From the NCBI GenBank assembly GCA_002682825.1, contig NOKP01000020.1, positions 682,001 through 746,000 on the forward strand: 64,000 nt of DNA. Direction: 5' to 3'. This document shows positions 1-11,466 of this stretch, in pieces. How positions within the stretch are numbered: the stretch's first letter is position 1; every line of letters starts with the position of its first letter. The notes under the pieces are model-generated. The model saw only the letters and a list, made by a program, of their open reading frames with translations, did no database searches and had not been told where the DNA came from. The position numbers were made by a program, and so were the translations under genes. The DNA is from Neonectria sp. B-13. Lineage: Eukaryota; Ascomycota; Sordariomycetes; Hypocreales; Nectriaceae.

Positions 1-536
1 TCGACCATGACCCACCCATGTTTATCGTCAGCTTTTCATCCCGATTTGGTGCTATCAAGGATACCTACCAAAACCTGAAGGACACTGGCGAATGCGTCAT
101 CAACACCGTGTCGGAAAACATGATCGAGGCGGTTAGTGCATCCTCAATCGACGCACCTTACGGGCTGTCAGAGTGGGATATCACTGGCCTTCATGAGGCG
201 CCCACAACAACTGTCAAGCCATCGCGTGTTCAAGAGTCCGTATTTTCCGTCGAAGGCAAAGTCGTGGACATCAAGGAGTTCGCCCCTCATTCACCTGGGA
301 TGAGCAGTGCGGCCATTGTCCTTATCAAGGCCACTCGGTTCTGGGTGCAGGAGGATGCGGCCAACGAAGACTTCAGTCACATCGACCTAGAAAAGTTGCG
401 ACCGATTGCGCAACTAGGGGGTATGTCTTATGGGCGTATTACGTCGACTTTTGAGCTACCCCGGACACGTTGGGAAGACAAGCAGCCCGAAAGCGAGCTT
501 CTTACCAAGCTGGAGGAGAAGTCGAAACAAGGGTGA
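1..536 (+). CDS. Flavin reductase-like domain protein, 3' part
   Basis: The reading frame is already open at the window edge and ends with TGA at 534-536, so the true start lies outside. The residues just before the first methionine (DHDPPMFIVSFS) and the following pattern (KDT..NL..TGECVIN) match the FMN-binding split-barrel domain of flavin reductase-like proteins. About 178 residues are visible, covering the second half of the barrel and a charged C-terminal tail (LLTKLEEKSKQG). Family members bind FMN and reduce flavins or act as small oxidoreductases; the substrate cannot be told from this fragment. No intron is needed in the visible part. The identification comes from motif recognition and is fairly secure at family level only. 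Confidence 0.75.
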   Translation, partial: DHDPPMFIVSFSSRFGAIKDTYQNLKDTGECVINTVSENMIEAVSASSIDAPYGLSEWDITGLHEAPTTTVKPSRVQESVFSVEGKVVDIKEFAPHSPGMSSAAIVLIKATRFWVQEDAANEDFSHIDLEKLRPIAQLGGMSYGRITSTFELPRTRWEDKQPESELLTKLEEKSKQG

Positions 537-2136
537 GGGTTGATCTCGCCGTTGTATTATTAGAAAGTCCAATAGAAATATATGGCCCTCTGCCATGATA
601 CCAAACATTTAACTTTATCTTCCAAGTAAATTCTTAAACGGCTTTTGTATGCAGTTGAAGATATGCCCATACTTCGGCGTGGCTCACTTCGTTACCGAGG
701 AACATGTTGCAGATTTCATGTCACAAAGCCCACGCGGAGTCTTCGTCGACTGTCACATTAGGCGCCCAGTATGTTCGGATGACCGTGTTGCAGTCAATTA
801 CTAGTTCGTTCTCAATCAATGCGCTCAAAGCAACCGATTTGGGAATGATCTGGATGTCAACCTCGTCAGCCATGTCAAGCCCAGTCACTAACCTTAAGGT
901 TCCCGGCCAGCCCTGTGGCACTGTCTGGATTGGTTAAGAACTGGAACCTTGCTCGCGCCGTCTGAGAAGCGTGAATGATTGTGGTGATCGGTAAGCCAGG
1001 GCTTGAAAGTGTCATTCATTAGCTTACCAGAGCAAACATGGCAGCTCGCAACTAGTAGATCCCAACCATAATGCTAGTATCTCCAATTCGAAAGCCTCTG
1101 TAGATTAATCCCTACTCTAATGTGTTGAAACGAAGCATTGAATACAGGCCATCAACTTACCTTCCCGAGCCTCTAGTGGAGACGCTGGAGACACTGGCAT
1201 TCGATTGTTGAGCCGGGGTCTTGTCTGATCACCAGTGTTGTCATCTAACAGGACTTTGTCTCAAGAATTGATCTTGAATTTGGGTTTATACTAAACCGCC
1301 CCACCACTTGTTAGATGTTCGCCTTGCCTGTTCGAATAGGTGATGAGCCAGAGCCTCTGTCGTGGTTCTCATATTTCCCAACGGTGGTGATAGCTTTTAT
1401 CGGGCATGTTTGCATACCAGCGATGCGGTTGGCAAACTTGATATCCAGAACCTTGGGATTGAACTGTACCGTCTCTCTAGCGGGTACATAGTCGGAGTAG
1501 ATGCCAGAGTCAAGTTCGGGAACGGAATCGCCATGGCATATTGCAATTGGCCCTCCTGGCACTATGTTTGGTACGCAAGCTGGCATGCGAGACGACAGAG
1601 ATCGAGTTTGGAATTGGTGATGATTCAGCTGAAAAACGCTGTTTATCCGCTTGGTGGTGGCTCAGCGAGCGTCAACCCGCCTTCCTCAAAGTTCCAGTAA
1701 CGTCTCGACCCTGATAAATATGCAGAACGTATCCCAGTTCAACAGACAGGGAACGGGTAGGGAGGAGGGACCTCCTGTTTACTCACCAGTTAATACCAGC
1801 AGTAGCGTTGGTTGTTGGCTGTTGGTTGTGTTAGTTCAAGGATCAATGCAAGGGGAGAGCGGGACTAGAACCAATCCCTGGGCAATCCCGGCTCACAGAT
1901 CCTTCCCGTAAAAGCGACCAGAATTTTGACTGATGTGGTGTGGCATGTGCGTCCCTATCAATATAACTAGGCAAGTAGGCAATCGCTTTCAATAGCCATG
2001 TTTCCGGTCTAACTCACTCTTTTTCCTGATCATGACTCAGCCTAGAAGATTAAGAGCGAGTTTACACGGACATTGGATTTATATCTTATAACTTTTCATT
2101 CTTTCCTAACTCCTGAATCTACTTCACCATAAGACA
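537..2136. other. Gene-poor stretch around a relic
   Basis: Apart from the minus-strand relic at 634-1590, I see no supportable gene here. The open frames present are short, overlap on both strands and lack domain-like sequence. Confidence 0.5.
634..1590 (-). pseudogene. Decayed gene of unknown family
   Basis: Two minus-strand stretches read like real protein but cannot be joined into one gene. The upstream stretch (about 1587-1311) contains VPGGPIAICHGDSVPELD and YVPARETVQFNPKVLDIKFA. The downstream stretch (about 921-634) contains DMADEVDIQIIPKSVALSAL and, after an in-frame TGA near 718-720, continues as HEICNMFLGNEVSHAEVWAY before a TAA at 634-636. The protein-like composition on both sides of the TGA and the lack of a workable intron suggest a broken gene. 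I do not recognise the family. The two stretches may even belong to different genes; there is no methionine-led complete frame. Confidence 0.4.
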
Positions 2137-2937
2137 ATGGTTTGGCTTCTACCTTGTGGTCTGGCATTCGTTGTCTAAGCCCCAGCTGTGCGTTGCGATA
2201 CCGGGTTTCTTCGTCTCCCGAATTTCGATAAGGATGTCGAGGAGGGTCCGAGCAATAGCACACGATATGAGGCCGGGACTACAATCACAGTTGTATGGGA
2301 AACCGGTCTCGAGGAGATAACCCTTGCCTATGTTCGACAACTTTCCAACGATGGATCACGAGGACGCCATCGGCTGGCTTACGTTGAATCCACCTGGCGA
2401 CGATGACGCGTTGCGTGGATATTAGTGCTTCAATGCTAGCGCGCCAAAATCCGACTCGACCGCCACTGCCGACTCGACCGCCACTGCCGTCTCGACCGCC
2501 ACCACCGTCTCGACAAGCCCGTTGTCTCCAGCCCACGAATCGCCTGTTAGCAAATCCACGTCGAATGATCCATCCTCGAGCAAAGATAAAAGCAAAAGCC
2601 AAGTCTCAGGCTCTGAGTCGAACTCGGGACTATCTCGAGGGGAAATTGCGATTATAGCGATTCGTGCATTGCTTGGTGATATCTTGGTCCTTGGAGGTGT
2701 TGGGTTTTGTCTTGGAAGCGCCTTCGAAGGCGAACTGGAGGCCCAGCCGTGCCGATAAAATCTCAGGATCAGCAGCAACGAGGTTTGAAAGTTCAAGAGT
2801 ACAAAGCTGAGTTAGCGAGCAACCCTGAATGCATCCTCCAGAGCTTTCGAAGAGCCAACCCGGACTTCATGAAGCGCCTTAACTGGACGAAGCGAGGAAG
2901 TCGGTGGGAAGCTGCAAACAAAAGAGTGAGGGAATAG
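2137..2937 (+). pseudogene. Broken secreted/single-pass membrane protein gene
   Basis: An ATG at 2137 starts a signal-peptide-like segment (MVWLLPCGLAFVV) that runs into TAA at 2176-2178. The same frame then resumes with an ectodomain-like sequence (NSTRYEAGTTITVVWETGLE, then YVRQLSNDGSRG). Near 2360-2370 the sense shifts to the next frame (AIGWLTLNPPGDDDALRGY), where a TAG separates Y from CFNAS. A serine/threonine-rich stalk with DSTATA repeats (about 2448-2520) follows, then a KDKSKSQVSGSESNSGLS linker and a hydrophobic membrane-like segment (about 2640-2720). A further shift leads to a charged tail ending near 2937. This architecture is common among fungal secreted, stalked surface proteins. 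Two stops and at least one frameshift make it a pseudogene. Both stops fit C-to-T changes in CpA context (CAA to TAA; TGG to TAG on the other strand), as expected of repeat-induced point mutation. Confidence 0.55.
2460..2515 (+). repeat. Short tandem repeat encoding a Ser/Thr/Ala stalk
   Basis: An imperfect 18-base unit (gactcgaccgccactgcc and variants) is repeated about three times. In the plus frame it encodes STATAD/STATAV, the stalk of the broken surface protein. Confidence 0.7.
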
Positions 2938-5322
2938 AAAGACCAAATCCACCGAATTGGCACGTGGACTATGACCAACCAAGGTAGTGGTACAACAAAG
3001 AATTGATTGACAGCCGGCGATTGCGCATGATGAATTTACCGATCACGACTGAGGCAATCGACTTGGCTGATCTGCAATTGTTGTCCCCGCATTCGGAAGA
3101 ATAGTGACCAACAGCTCCGTTCTTAACCGGAGCCAAGCGGCACAGGCCAAGACACCCTCGAGACAGGCCGAGCGAGGGCTGGCCGACTGACGAGCTGCCA
3201 TGACTGCCAAGCTGCTATCTGCGTAGCAGGGTGGGTCGGGTCATTATTGTAATCAGCGGGCGAGGGATATGCCTAAAATGGAATTGCCCAGTGAAACGCG
3301 CCGAGACAACCGTCCCCCCTTTGGCGGCCTGGCGACGAGCTTTTTCTCTTCTTCAGACCACACATGCCTCGGATTGGGCGAGGTGGCCCAGGGGATTTTT
3401 AGCAGCGCCTTCGAATGCGAACGTTATCTTCTACGTGAGCTTGCGCAACTGCTCTCAGCTTGGTCTGAACCTCGGCCATCAGCTCTCTGGTGGCGTAGCG
3501 AGGCACAATAGGGGTGCGCCGCGCGAATGCTGCGGGAAGCACTACGGCGTCCCTCGCCCGCGCTTGCGACCGACAGCTCAAGAATGGAGGGCCAAGGGCG
3601 GTTGGCGACCAGAAAGATTGAGAAGGTTCAGCTGCAACTCATCTGCATTCTGCAATCCTCTGTCATTTGGGCCCCCCAGCGTGTGATATAATCGCAGAGG
3701 GTCGGGTCGGTATTCGATAGATTGCTTGTTGCAACCCCGCTTCAGTAGACATTGCCATCGCTGACACCATCGCAGGGACCAAGACAGACAGAGAATACCA
3801 TCTTAAACCCTCACGTGGCGTTGCGTCGCTGTTGAATCGATGGGGGCAAAATTGTCCCCCAACGGCGTGTAATGCAACCGAGACCATGTCTCAAACTCGT
3901 CTCGTGCCAGGCGCTCTCGAGGAACTCGGCCAGCCGAGCGTCCCACTTTGCGGTCCCGTAGTCGTCCAAAACTTCGTCTCAGGTTATAAATGATCGTGGC
4001 TTCCAAGTGACTGCTTTCGAGAATCCGTCTGTTCTGGGGTTGGTTGATGATCAAGAGCCGAGTCTAAAACCTTCAACGTGTTGAGGCAAAGGGAGTCAGT
4101 CGGCACCATACCAGGTTAATCATGCAATCGCCGATTGCAACAAATCCAACGGTGAATAGCAAGAGAGACAAGAAAGAAGCCTCCAATGGTGATCAGGCAG
4201 GGTGGTTTGCCGGGGCGCAAATGAGCAAGCGCTTGACGGGACGGGATCCCTTTAGAGAGAATGAGCTGAATGAGCTGAAAAAGCCAGTGAAGTGCTAGAG
4301 GCTCGGTGACGTGGCTAGCCTTGCGCAGCCCCTGTAATATGGATAGTACCTGCGAGTACCTGCGAGTGCCGAACGTGCCGTCTGCGCTGGTGGGCAACGA
4401 GAAGTCGGGTTCCTCGTTGCACTAATTAAACTAGGGAGACTGGCGGGATTTCTATCACTACTATGCACATAAATTAGGTGGACAAATGGTCCCTCTTGGC
4501 TGCGACGGTTCAATTGGCCTGACTCGCTAGCTGCGTCCACTGTAAGAACCGACTTAGCACCGCCGCCCAGCGGAAGCAACTCCACTCACAGCCGGGGAGA
4601 ACCCGCGTATCCAACGGGTGCGGCATGTGGCCGCCGTCTAGTGAGGGCGCGACAAGTTTCAGTGTATAAGCATCTCAAGCACGGATCTGTCACAGGCGTT
4701 TTAGCGCTTGATTTAGCGTCGAGACACAAGTCATGGAACTTCGGGGTTGGACAAGGGTTTCTGGTCTGCAACTGACTGTCAGCACTAGAGGGGCACGCTT
4801 TCTCAGCCCCTGCATCTTCTAGCCTAATTTGTATGCAAATGTCGATGTCTTACCGCGTCGCTAGTACACCAGCTCCATAAAAAAGACAATCCATCCTTGC
4901 TTCGTTACATTCAGCGCTCCTTCGTCCTCGACACAGAGCCAATAGAAATGCATTCTGTTTGAAACCTGGGCGGTCCAACATCACTTTGCAATCCTTCTCG
5001 TGCTGACATAAGAAGCCCCCGGCGCCCCTGAGTCCCAGCCCATTTGCGCTGTGGGTAACGCTTTCGTGTACTAAAAAACCCCCGTTTCCCTCGTTGTTCG
5101 CCCATTTGCCATATTAGCGTTTTTACCTTCCCTTCTGTCCCCAAACCCGGTTTCTTCTTCCCTGAGCATCTTGGGCATCTCGAACTTTCGCACTCTGCTC
5201 CGAGGCTATTCTCCCGATTGAGCCGAGCCGCGTGTACACTCTTTCCACCCCGAACAGTCCGCCGCCGAGTCGCACCGACCTTCCTTTTCGCTCTCTTCCA
5301 TGACTTTAGACGTTTAACGATA
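2938..5322. other. 2.4 kb without a supportable gene
   Basis: Open frames here are short and overlapping, with low-complexity arginine-rich translations and no domain-like sequence. The last few hundred bases before 5323 are pyrimidine-rich, as is usual for fungal promoters and 5' leaders. A small direct duplication (tacctgcgag twice) lies near 4347-4366. Confidence 0.5.
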
Positions 5323-6752
5323 ATGAACATGAGCGCTCTTCGGTCCAACAGGATCGCGCTCCTGACCGTGGCTGTTTTCTTCACAATCTTTATGGGCCTG
5401 GCACATTACCATCTCAGTACGCCAACAACAACCACCACAACCCCGGCCAAGCCAGCCAGCACTGCCAACATTCCCAACACGGTCAACGAGGGGTGAGTCC
5501 TCTTCCCTTCCAGCTTCACAATACCATCTGTCTGACACCTGCCACGCAGTTCCGATTTCGTGCCGTCCATCCCCGAGAAGGAGACTGCCGTTGCCACTTC
5601 TACGGTCGCCAAGGCCGCGAACATTCCGACGAACAAGCCCGACGAACCTGCGACCGCCTCGACGAAGCCCGACGAGTCCCTGAACACCCCAACGGTCAAG
5701 CCTGAGGAGCCTGAAGCGACTCCTACCCGTGCTACCGCCGACGTCGACGCCTTTCGTCCTGAGCAATGGATATTCCCCGCCGCCAAGCCCGATTCCCCCG
5801 AGTACGCCTCCTTTGGCCACTGGCCCTCCAAGCTTCCTTCAGACAAGCCTTACTGGACTAAGCCTCTCGGCGAGAACCTTTGCATCATCGATCTTGAAAG
5901 CCGAAGTTTCGATAAACCTGGCGAGCTTTGGTCTGAGAGTATGACCTGGAATCGCAGCTCAGAAGTCCATGGTCCGTCTGGTGGCACTCTGAACCACTGG
6001 GTCTATTGTACGTTCCTGCCTCGTGCTGTTTGGCCTTGCTCGTTTCTTATACTAATGCCTTGATAGCCAAGATTCACGGCTACAAGTACTACTACGTCAA
6101 AATCAACACTTACAACGACCGTCGCGATTCGTGGAAAAAGCCATCGGTTCTATCGAAGATTCTGAAGAACCATGATGCCTGTGTCTTCATTGATTCAGAT
6201 GCTATGTTCAACCACTTGGACCTTCCCCTTGAGTGGCTCATGAACTATTGGAGTATCTCCCCTCTCAACAACTCCCTCGCTCTTGCTGTTGATCCCGATA
6301 CCCAACACAATCGGGATAGATCTGGCAACCTCTTCCTGAACACCGGCTTCATGATCATGCAAAACAACTCTAAAATCTACGACATGTTCAAAGACTGGGA
6401 CGACTGCGCCAACGACGGTGGCAAGTACCCTGACTGCGTTGAGTTCCGGAACCGCAAGGGCTGGCAACCTACTGATCAGGGTGGCTTTGGCACCTTTATT
6501 CGTTACGACTATCCTAAGGACATCCTGGAACTACCTTGCACTGAGGCGAACGGATTCCTTGAGAGCAACTCAGGCTGCGACGGCAAGTTTATTAAGCACG
6601 TTTGGCTGGGCAAGGAGGATAGGCTTGTCCTGGCTGTCGGCGCCGTGTTTCCTGGTGTTCTTCTGGAGACCTTTCACAAGCAGTTCCTCGCTGAGAAGGA
6701 TTCATTTTACACTACAGAGGACATTCTCATGGCTGATGGACCGGCGTGGTAA
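5323..6752 (+). CDS. Type II membrane glycosyltransferase (GT-A fold type)
   Basis: Three exons: 5323-5492, 5550-6007 and 6067-6752, with introns GTGAGT..CAG and GTACGT..TAG, giving 437 residues. A short cytosolic tail and one membrane anchor (about residues 11-27) are followed by a Thr/Pro/Ala-rich stem of about 100 residues, typical of Golgi enzymes. The catalytic part carries a metal/nucleotide-sugar DxD motif (IDSDAMF, about residues 251-257), then LFLNTGFMIM and HVWLGKEDRL, a pattern seen in fungal galactosyl/mannosyl-transferases related to the GMA12/MNN10 group. It is likely to act in the Golgi on protein or cell-wall glycans. Donor sugar and exact family are inferred, not seen. A second in-frame ATG two codons later (5329) is an alternative start. 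It stands alone; the neighbouring genes suggest no pathway. Confidence 0.8.
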
Positions 6753-7626
6753 CTTACAGTTTTTAATAGTCTAATATATGTACGAGGGCGCCCGTTTGCT
6801 TTCAAAAATCACATTGCTTCAAAACCTTTCAACCATTGCGACTCTACAGTGCCATGCACCCTACAAATCTAACCATTTCCGGACGTTCTGGCAGTAAGGG
6901 CTCTCATCTGATAGCCAAGAATGACGGCATAATAGTTAGCAAGAAGGAAGTCCGTTGAAGGTCTGGGCTGGCAAATAGTAAGTTGTGGCACTTTTCAGAT
7001 GGTCCACAACAGCAGACACAAGACTTTCGCACGAGAGCCGAGGTCGACGATAAGCCTTCAGTAGAAACTACAATTCAATATAGTAGCGTGATCCTTTGAC
7101 GCAATCTGGGAAAAGAGGGAGCTGTGGCAGAGCCGTATAGCTCGTAGGTAATAAGTCGGGGGGGTCGAGTTCGATCGAGTCTTTCCGACTCTCAAGTCTA
7201 TGAAACTGCAGCCTTCTCGTTACTATGTTGGTCGTTTTCTCAGCTTATGGATCGTGAGCTCGCCCCAAGTGGCTTACAACGCTTGCCGCCATGTCTCCTA
7301 GGGGAAAGGTCCATGTACCTTGGCCAGACAAGACGTCACTGCGAAGACACGAAAATAGGTCCCAGCAGCTGACACCGACGAAGGCCAAAACATAACGGTA
7401 CTCCTCAGACTTCTTCTGCACAGTACAGCCACCAACAACAAAAATGTGTTCAGAGGAGATAGGCCAAGGTCGTCTATCTACCCTGCCAAAGCAATTCGGG
7501 CATGGATACTCTTGTCTCTATTCAACTTTCACTCTCCTAAGGATTTGAGAAACAAGGACCGTATCAGTGCTGGCGAACACCTTATAAAACTGGAAGGGCA
7601 AAGGCTTGGATATTCTATAACTTTAT
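6753..7626. other. Intergenic, no gene seen
   Basis: This lies between the 3' end of the glycosyltransferase and the 3' end of the convergent proline dehydrogenase. A small open frame at 7446-7769 overlaps the latter and has no protein-like features. Confidence 0.6.
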
Positions 7627-9068
7627 CTACCCGAGGACTCTACGACGCACCTCTCGCCTCATGGCCTCAGCCATATGCTGCGTTCTCTCCACAGCCCCGC
7701 GATTCTCGACGGCCCGGCGGTAAAGATATCCCATACATTCCCCGACTGAGCCCCAAGGAATACACTTGAGTATTCGGGGGGATTTGTCTCCCATCCTAGA
7801 ATCCGCTGCAGACTTATCATAGTCTTGGAGCAGCTTGCAACTTAGTTCATCGGCCATTCCCAGAATTTGACCGCACTCGAGAGGTGTGGTAGGAAGACCA
7901 GCCAGAATCCTTTCTTTATGAGTCCGAAGGCCCTTTTCAGCGCTTTCAGCGTTGTGGGTGGCCAGAAACAGTGCAGAATCGGGGAACCGAAGGTTTTGGA
8001 CCCCGTCTGGCAATTTCTGGGAGATGAACATGTCGGCAATAGCGTCGTATGAGCGGTCGGTGTCCTCCTTCGTGTCGTGAATCAGAGACCGAATTTCGTT
8101 CTCGATGTATGCTCCTCGGACAAGTTTGATAGCCACAGTCCATCCTTCCTGGGCCGCCAGTGTGATGTGGCGCTCGGCGTTGGCTTTAGATCCCTTCAGG
8201 TAGCCCTGAATTGTGTTGTACATCAAAGCGTGACCGCCTTGGTTGTGTTTCCGCATCAATGCAATTGCCCACTCATCCAGCGTGGGTTGTAAGGCCTGTT
8301 GCTCTGCATCAAGCCACACACGGCATCCCTTTCTACTCGTCTCGTGGCAAATCTCGTCAAGGGCTTTGTCGAGATAGTCGGGAATCAGTTGGCCAGCTTG
8401 CATGGCATCGAGAGCGATCGGGCCGGCACCAGTCAACCTGCAACCCGTCAGCTTGGTTCATTCATTATGAATAGTAGTTTGGAAACTCACTTCAGTGCGA
8501 TAAAGTCGCCGGCTCCAAGCATCTCCAACGTCTCCAAGTTTCCTCTCTTCCACTCATCGATCACTTCGTAGTGCCTGGGCCCATACGTGACATTTCCGGA
8601 TGGGGCCTGGTCCAGTGCCTCAACTGGATCCAGCACCACCTCCTTGGCGTATCCAAGGATAACACCATGATACCCCAGTCGTTTTACATCCTCAACAGCC
8701 TTTGAAACCTCCTGAGAATTTGTCCCTGCACAGAAATGGTTGTAGATTGCCCACCGAAGCACTCGGTTGAGAATAGGGTTTCTGTCCGCATTCAGAAGGA
8801 CCGAGTTCGACTTGGTTAGGAGTGCCATAACGGCCAGAGAGGGCCGAAGTAGCCAGCTCTTTGACATAACTGTGGTTAAGAAAGCAGAGCGCAGGAGGAC
8901 TTTAACAGGCAGCTTGGAGAGTGCTGTGGTCTCCTCCGCAACTGCCGGAATGGGACCGGCTTTGATCGAGGCATTGCTGACAAGCCTTCTGCCTTCTTGC
9001 CGGCCAAGAAAGTAGGATAAAAAGGGGATGAATTTTTTTGATTTGGTCGCCGGCCTTTGGAACATCAT
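7627..9068 (-). CDS. Proline dehydrogenase (proline oxidase), mitochondrial
   Basis: Two exons on the minus strand, 9068-8491 and 8437-7627 (intron GTGAGT..CAG), giving 462 residues. The start is the first of two ATG codons (MMFQRPATKSKKF); the frame is open further upstream but only from a GTG. The basic N-terminus fits a mitochondrial presequence. Family signatures are LGYHGVILGYAKEV, LTGAGPIALDAM, the VWLDAEQQ segment, MYNTIQGYLKGS, AIKLVRGAYIENE, FLATHNAESAEKG and the C-terminal YLYRRAVENRGAVERT, all typical of the FAD-binding (beta/alpha)8 barrel. It oxidises L-proline to P5C and passes electrons to the respiratory chain. It is divergent from P5C dehydrogenase across a 569-bp shared promoter, matching the prn/put cluster logic of other ascomycetes (equivalent to A. 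nidulans prnD, yeast PUT1). Confidence 0.93.
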
Positions 9069-9637
9069 GTTGTCTTGGGGGCGTTTTGTGTGCAAAGATG
9101 AAGGTATCAACACTGCCGTTCTAAGGCGGCCAGCGACGGTGATATACTTCACCAATCTTGGCCACCAATCCCGATTTGCACAACCCCCCACTCCACAACC
9201 TCAAGAGAAGCCTCCGAGGATAGGCGATGCGTGACGGGATGGAGTGCCGACGTCGTTATCACTGTTCGGCTTAGGCTAAACTTACTGTTCTGGAAATGTG
9301 GCGGCGGGCGGGGACGGTGCAGGTGATCACACGGACACGTTCATGCAGTGATGACGATCTACGTGATAATCAGATACGGCCAGTAGCCAATCGCCCAAGC
9401 AAGATAAGTGGCATTGATGATGGTTTGGATAGGCTACTATCGGTTTGCCCGAAGCGGGCAGTCGCATTGCCGACTTTGTCGGAGGAGGAGTCCCGACAGT
9501 CGGTTCCAGCTTCCGACCCGGAGCCCTGGTTAGTTACCATAAGAGGCATTCCTAATCTCCTCGTAGTTTCCCTGTGAGATATCGACTCGGCAACTCATTT
9601 TGCAGTTTCTTCATACAGCCGTCTCGTTTATTTCATC
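9069..9637. promoter_or_regulatory. Shared divergent promoter of the proline catabolic genes
   Basis: This 569-bp gap separates the start codons of proline dehydrogenase (minus) and P5C dehydrogenase (plus). It holds two close inverted repeats with CCG/CGG ends: CCGACTTTGTCGG at 9470-9482 and CCGACAGTCGG at 9493-9503. Such paired triplets are the usual targets of Zn2Cys6 activators, and proline genes in A. nidulans and yeast are controlled by such activators (PrnA, Put3). That these are the binding sites is inference. Confidence 0.5.
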
Positions 9638-11466
9638 ATGCAGAGATCTCAACTTGTACGACGGGTCCAACTGGCGGACTTGCACGGTGTAAGCCGAGGC
9701 AGCGCTACTCCCGCACTGCGACGATGCCTCACGCTGTTGCATCCTCCTAAGTTCGAGAATGAGAAGATGGTATGGCATATTGAATAAAACTCGTGCACTG
9801 TTTGATGCTAACTGTTGATCCCCAGCTCGACTATGCGAAGGGCTCCCCTGAGAGGGCCGAGTTGACAAAGACGTTGCAAAGGCTCAAGAGCACCTTTCCA
9901 GTCAATGTTCCGATTTCCATCAGCGGTTCTACAGTATGTAGTGTATTCATCTGAAGTCTTTCCTATCTAACATAGCCATAGGTGAAAACTGAGAAGACTC
10001 GGAAGCAGGAGAACCCGTCTTCCCACAGGGAGATTGTTGCGGAGTACGCGATTGCGACTCCGGACCAGGTCAACGCCGCAATCGATGCTGCCCTGAAGGC
10101 GAAGCCCGCTTGGGAGGCCACACCCTTTGAGGATCGAGCTGCCATTTTCCTGCGCGCCTCGGAGTTGATCGCCGGCAAGTATCGCTCTGACATCGTCGCA
10201 GCCACCATGCTCGGCCAGGGCAAGAACATTTGGCAGGCGGAGATTGAAGCACCCACCGAGACCGTGGACTTCTTCCGGTACTATATCCAGGAGGCTTGGT
10301 CTTTGTATGCACAGCAGCCTAAGGTTCAGCCCTCCGGGCAATGGAACAAAATGGAGTACCGTCCTCTGGAGGGCTTTGTGTACGCCATCGCCCCATTCAA
10401 CTTCACTGCCCTCGGAGCCACCCTTGTCGGACCCGCTGCTTTGTTGGGAAATGTGGTCATCTGGAAGCCTTCTGATTCGGCTCTACACTCAAGCTGGCTG
10501 CTTTATCAGATTCTGCTCGAGGCAGGCCTTCCGAAGGACGTGATCCAGTTCATCCCTGGCGACGCAGAGGAGGTCACCAACACAGTCCTGAAGCGACCCG
10601 AGTTTGGCGCATTGTCTTTCATCGGATCCACCAAAGTCTTCAAGGGTGTGCAAAAGAAGATTGGAAATGGCATTGGCGATGGCATCTACAACTCTTATCC
10701 CAGAGTCGTCGGAGAGACTGGCGGTAAGAACTGGGGAGTTGTCCATTCATCTGCCGACGTCAAGAGTGCTGCCCTGAACACCATCCGAGCGGCCTTCGAG
10801 TACCAGGGACAGAAGTGTTCTGCAAACTCGCGCGTCTACGTCGCGGAGTCCGTTTGGCCCGAGTTCAAGAAGCACCTGCAGAAGGAGGTTGCGCAGCTCA
10901 AGGTCGGCAATGTGGAGAATTACGAGAACTTCATCACCCCAGTCATCCACGAGAGGTCTTTCGACCAACTTAACAAGGTGATTGAGGACGCCAAGAGTGA
11001 CCCCGAGCTAGAGTTGGTTGTGGGCGGCAAAGCTTCCAAGAAGGAGGGCTACTTTGTCCACCCGACCATCTACCAAACCACCAACCCGCGTCATGACCTT
11101 ATGTCTCGGGAGCTCTTCGGACCCATCCTTGCAGTCTATGTCTTCCCAGACAACAAGTGGGAGGAGACTCTGAAGACACTTGACACCACCTCCCGATATG
11201 CCCTTACCGGCAGCATCTTTGCCAATGATCCCTACGCCTCACGGACGGCACAGACTATCTTGAAGAACGCGGCCGGCATGCTCTATCTGAACACCAAGTG
11301 CACTGGCTCCATGGTTGCTCAGCAGCCATTTGGAGGCAGCCGTGACTCGGGTACCAACGATAAGACAGGCACCATGGCTCACCTGCAGCGATTCGTCAGT
11401 GCCCGATCTATCAAGGAGGATTTTGTGCCGCTGGAAAAGATCCAGTATCCCTCAAACGAGGTTTAA
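9638..11466 (+). CDS. Delta-1-pyrroline-5-carboxylate dehydrogenase, mitochondrial
   Basis: Three exons: 9638-9769, 9826-9933 and 9982-11466, giving 574 residues. Both introns are short (56 and 48 bases); the first has a CTAAC branch motif. The first exon gives an arginine-rich presequence-like start (MQRSQLVRRVQLADLHG). The YAKGSPERAELTKTLQRL segment and the aldehyde dehydrogenase core follow: NAD-site FNFTALGATLVGPAALLGN, WKPSD, FIGST, the catalytic Glu region GETGGKN (about Glu325) and the catalytic Cys in YQGQKCSANSRVY (about Cys359). Near the C-terminus QQPFGGSRDSGTNDK is typical of P5C dehydrogenase. It oxidises P5C/glutamate semialdehyde to glutamate with NAD+, the second step after proline dehydrogenase, with which it shares a promoter. 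Equivalent to A. nidulans prnC and yeast PUT2. Confidence 0.95.

Noticed and set aside
9069..9191. N-terminal extension of proline dehydrogenase from 9191
   Set aside because: The extension begins with GTG; the first ATG in frame is at 9068 and gives a suitable mitochondrial presequence.
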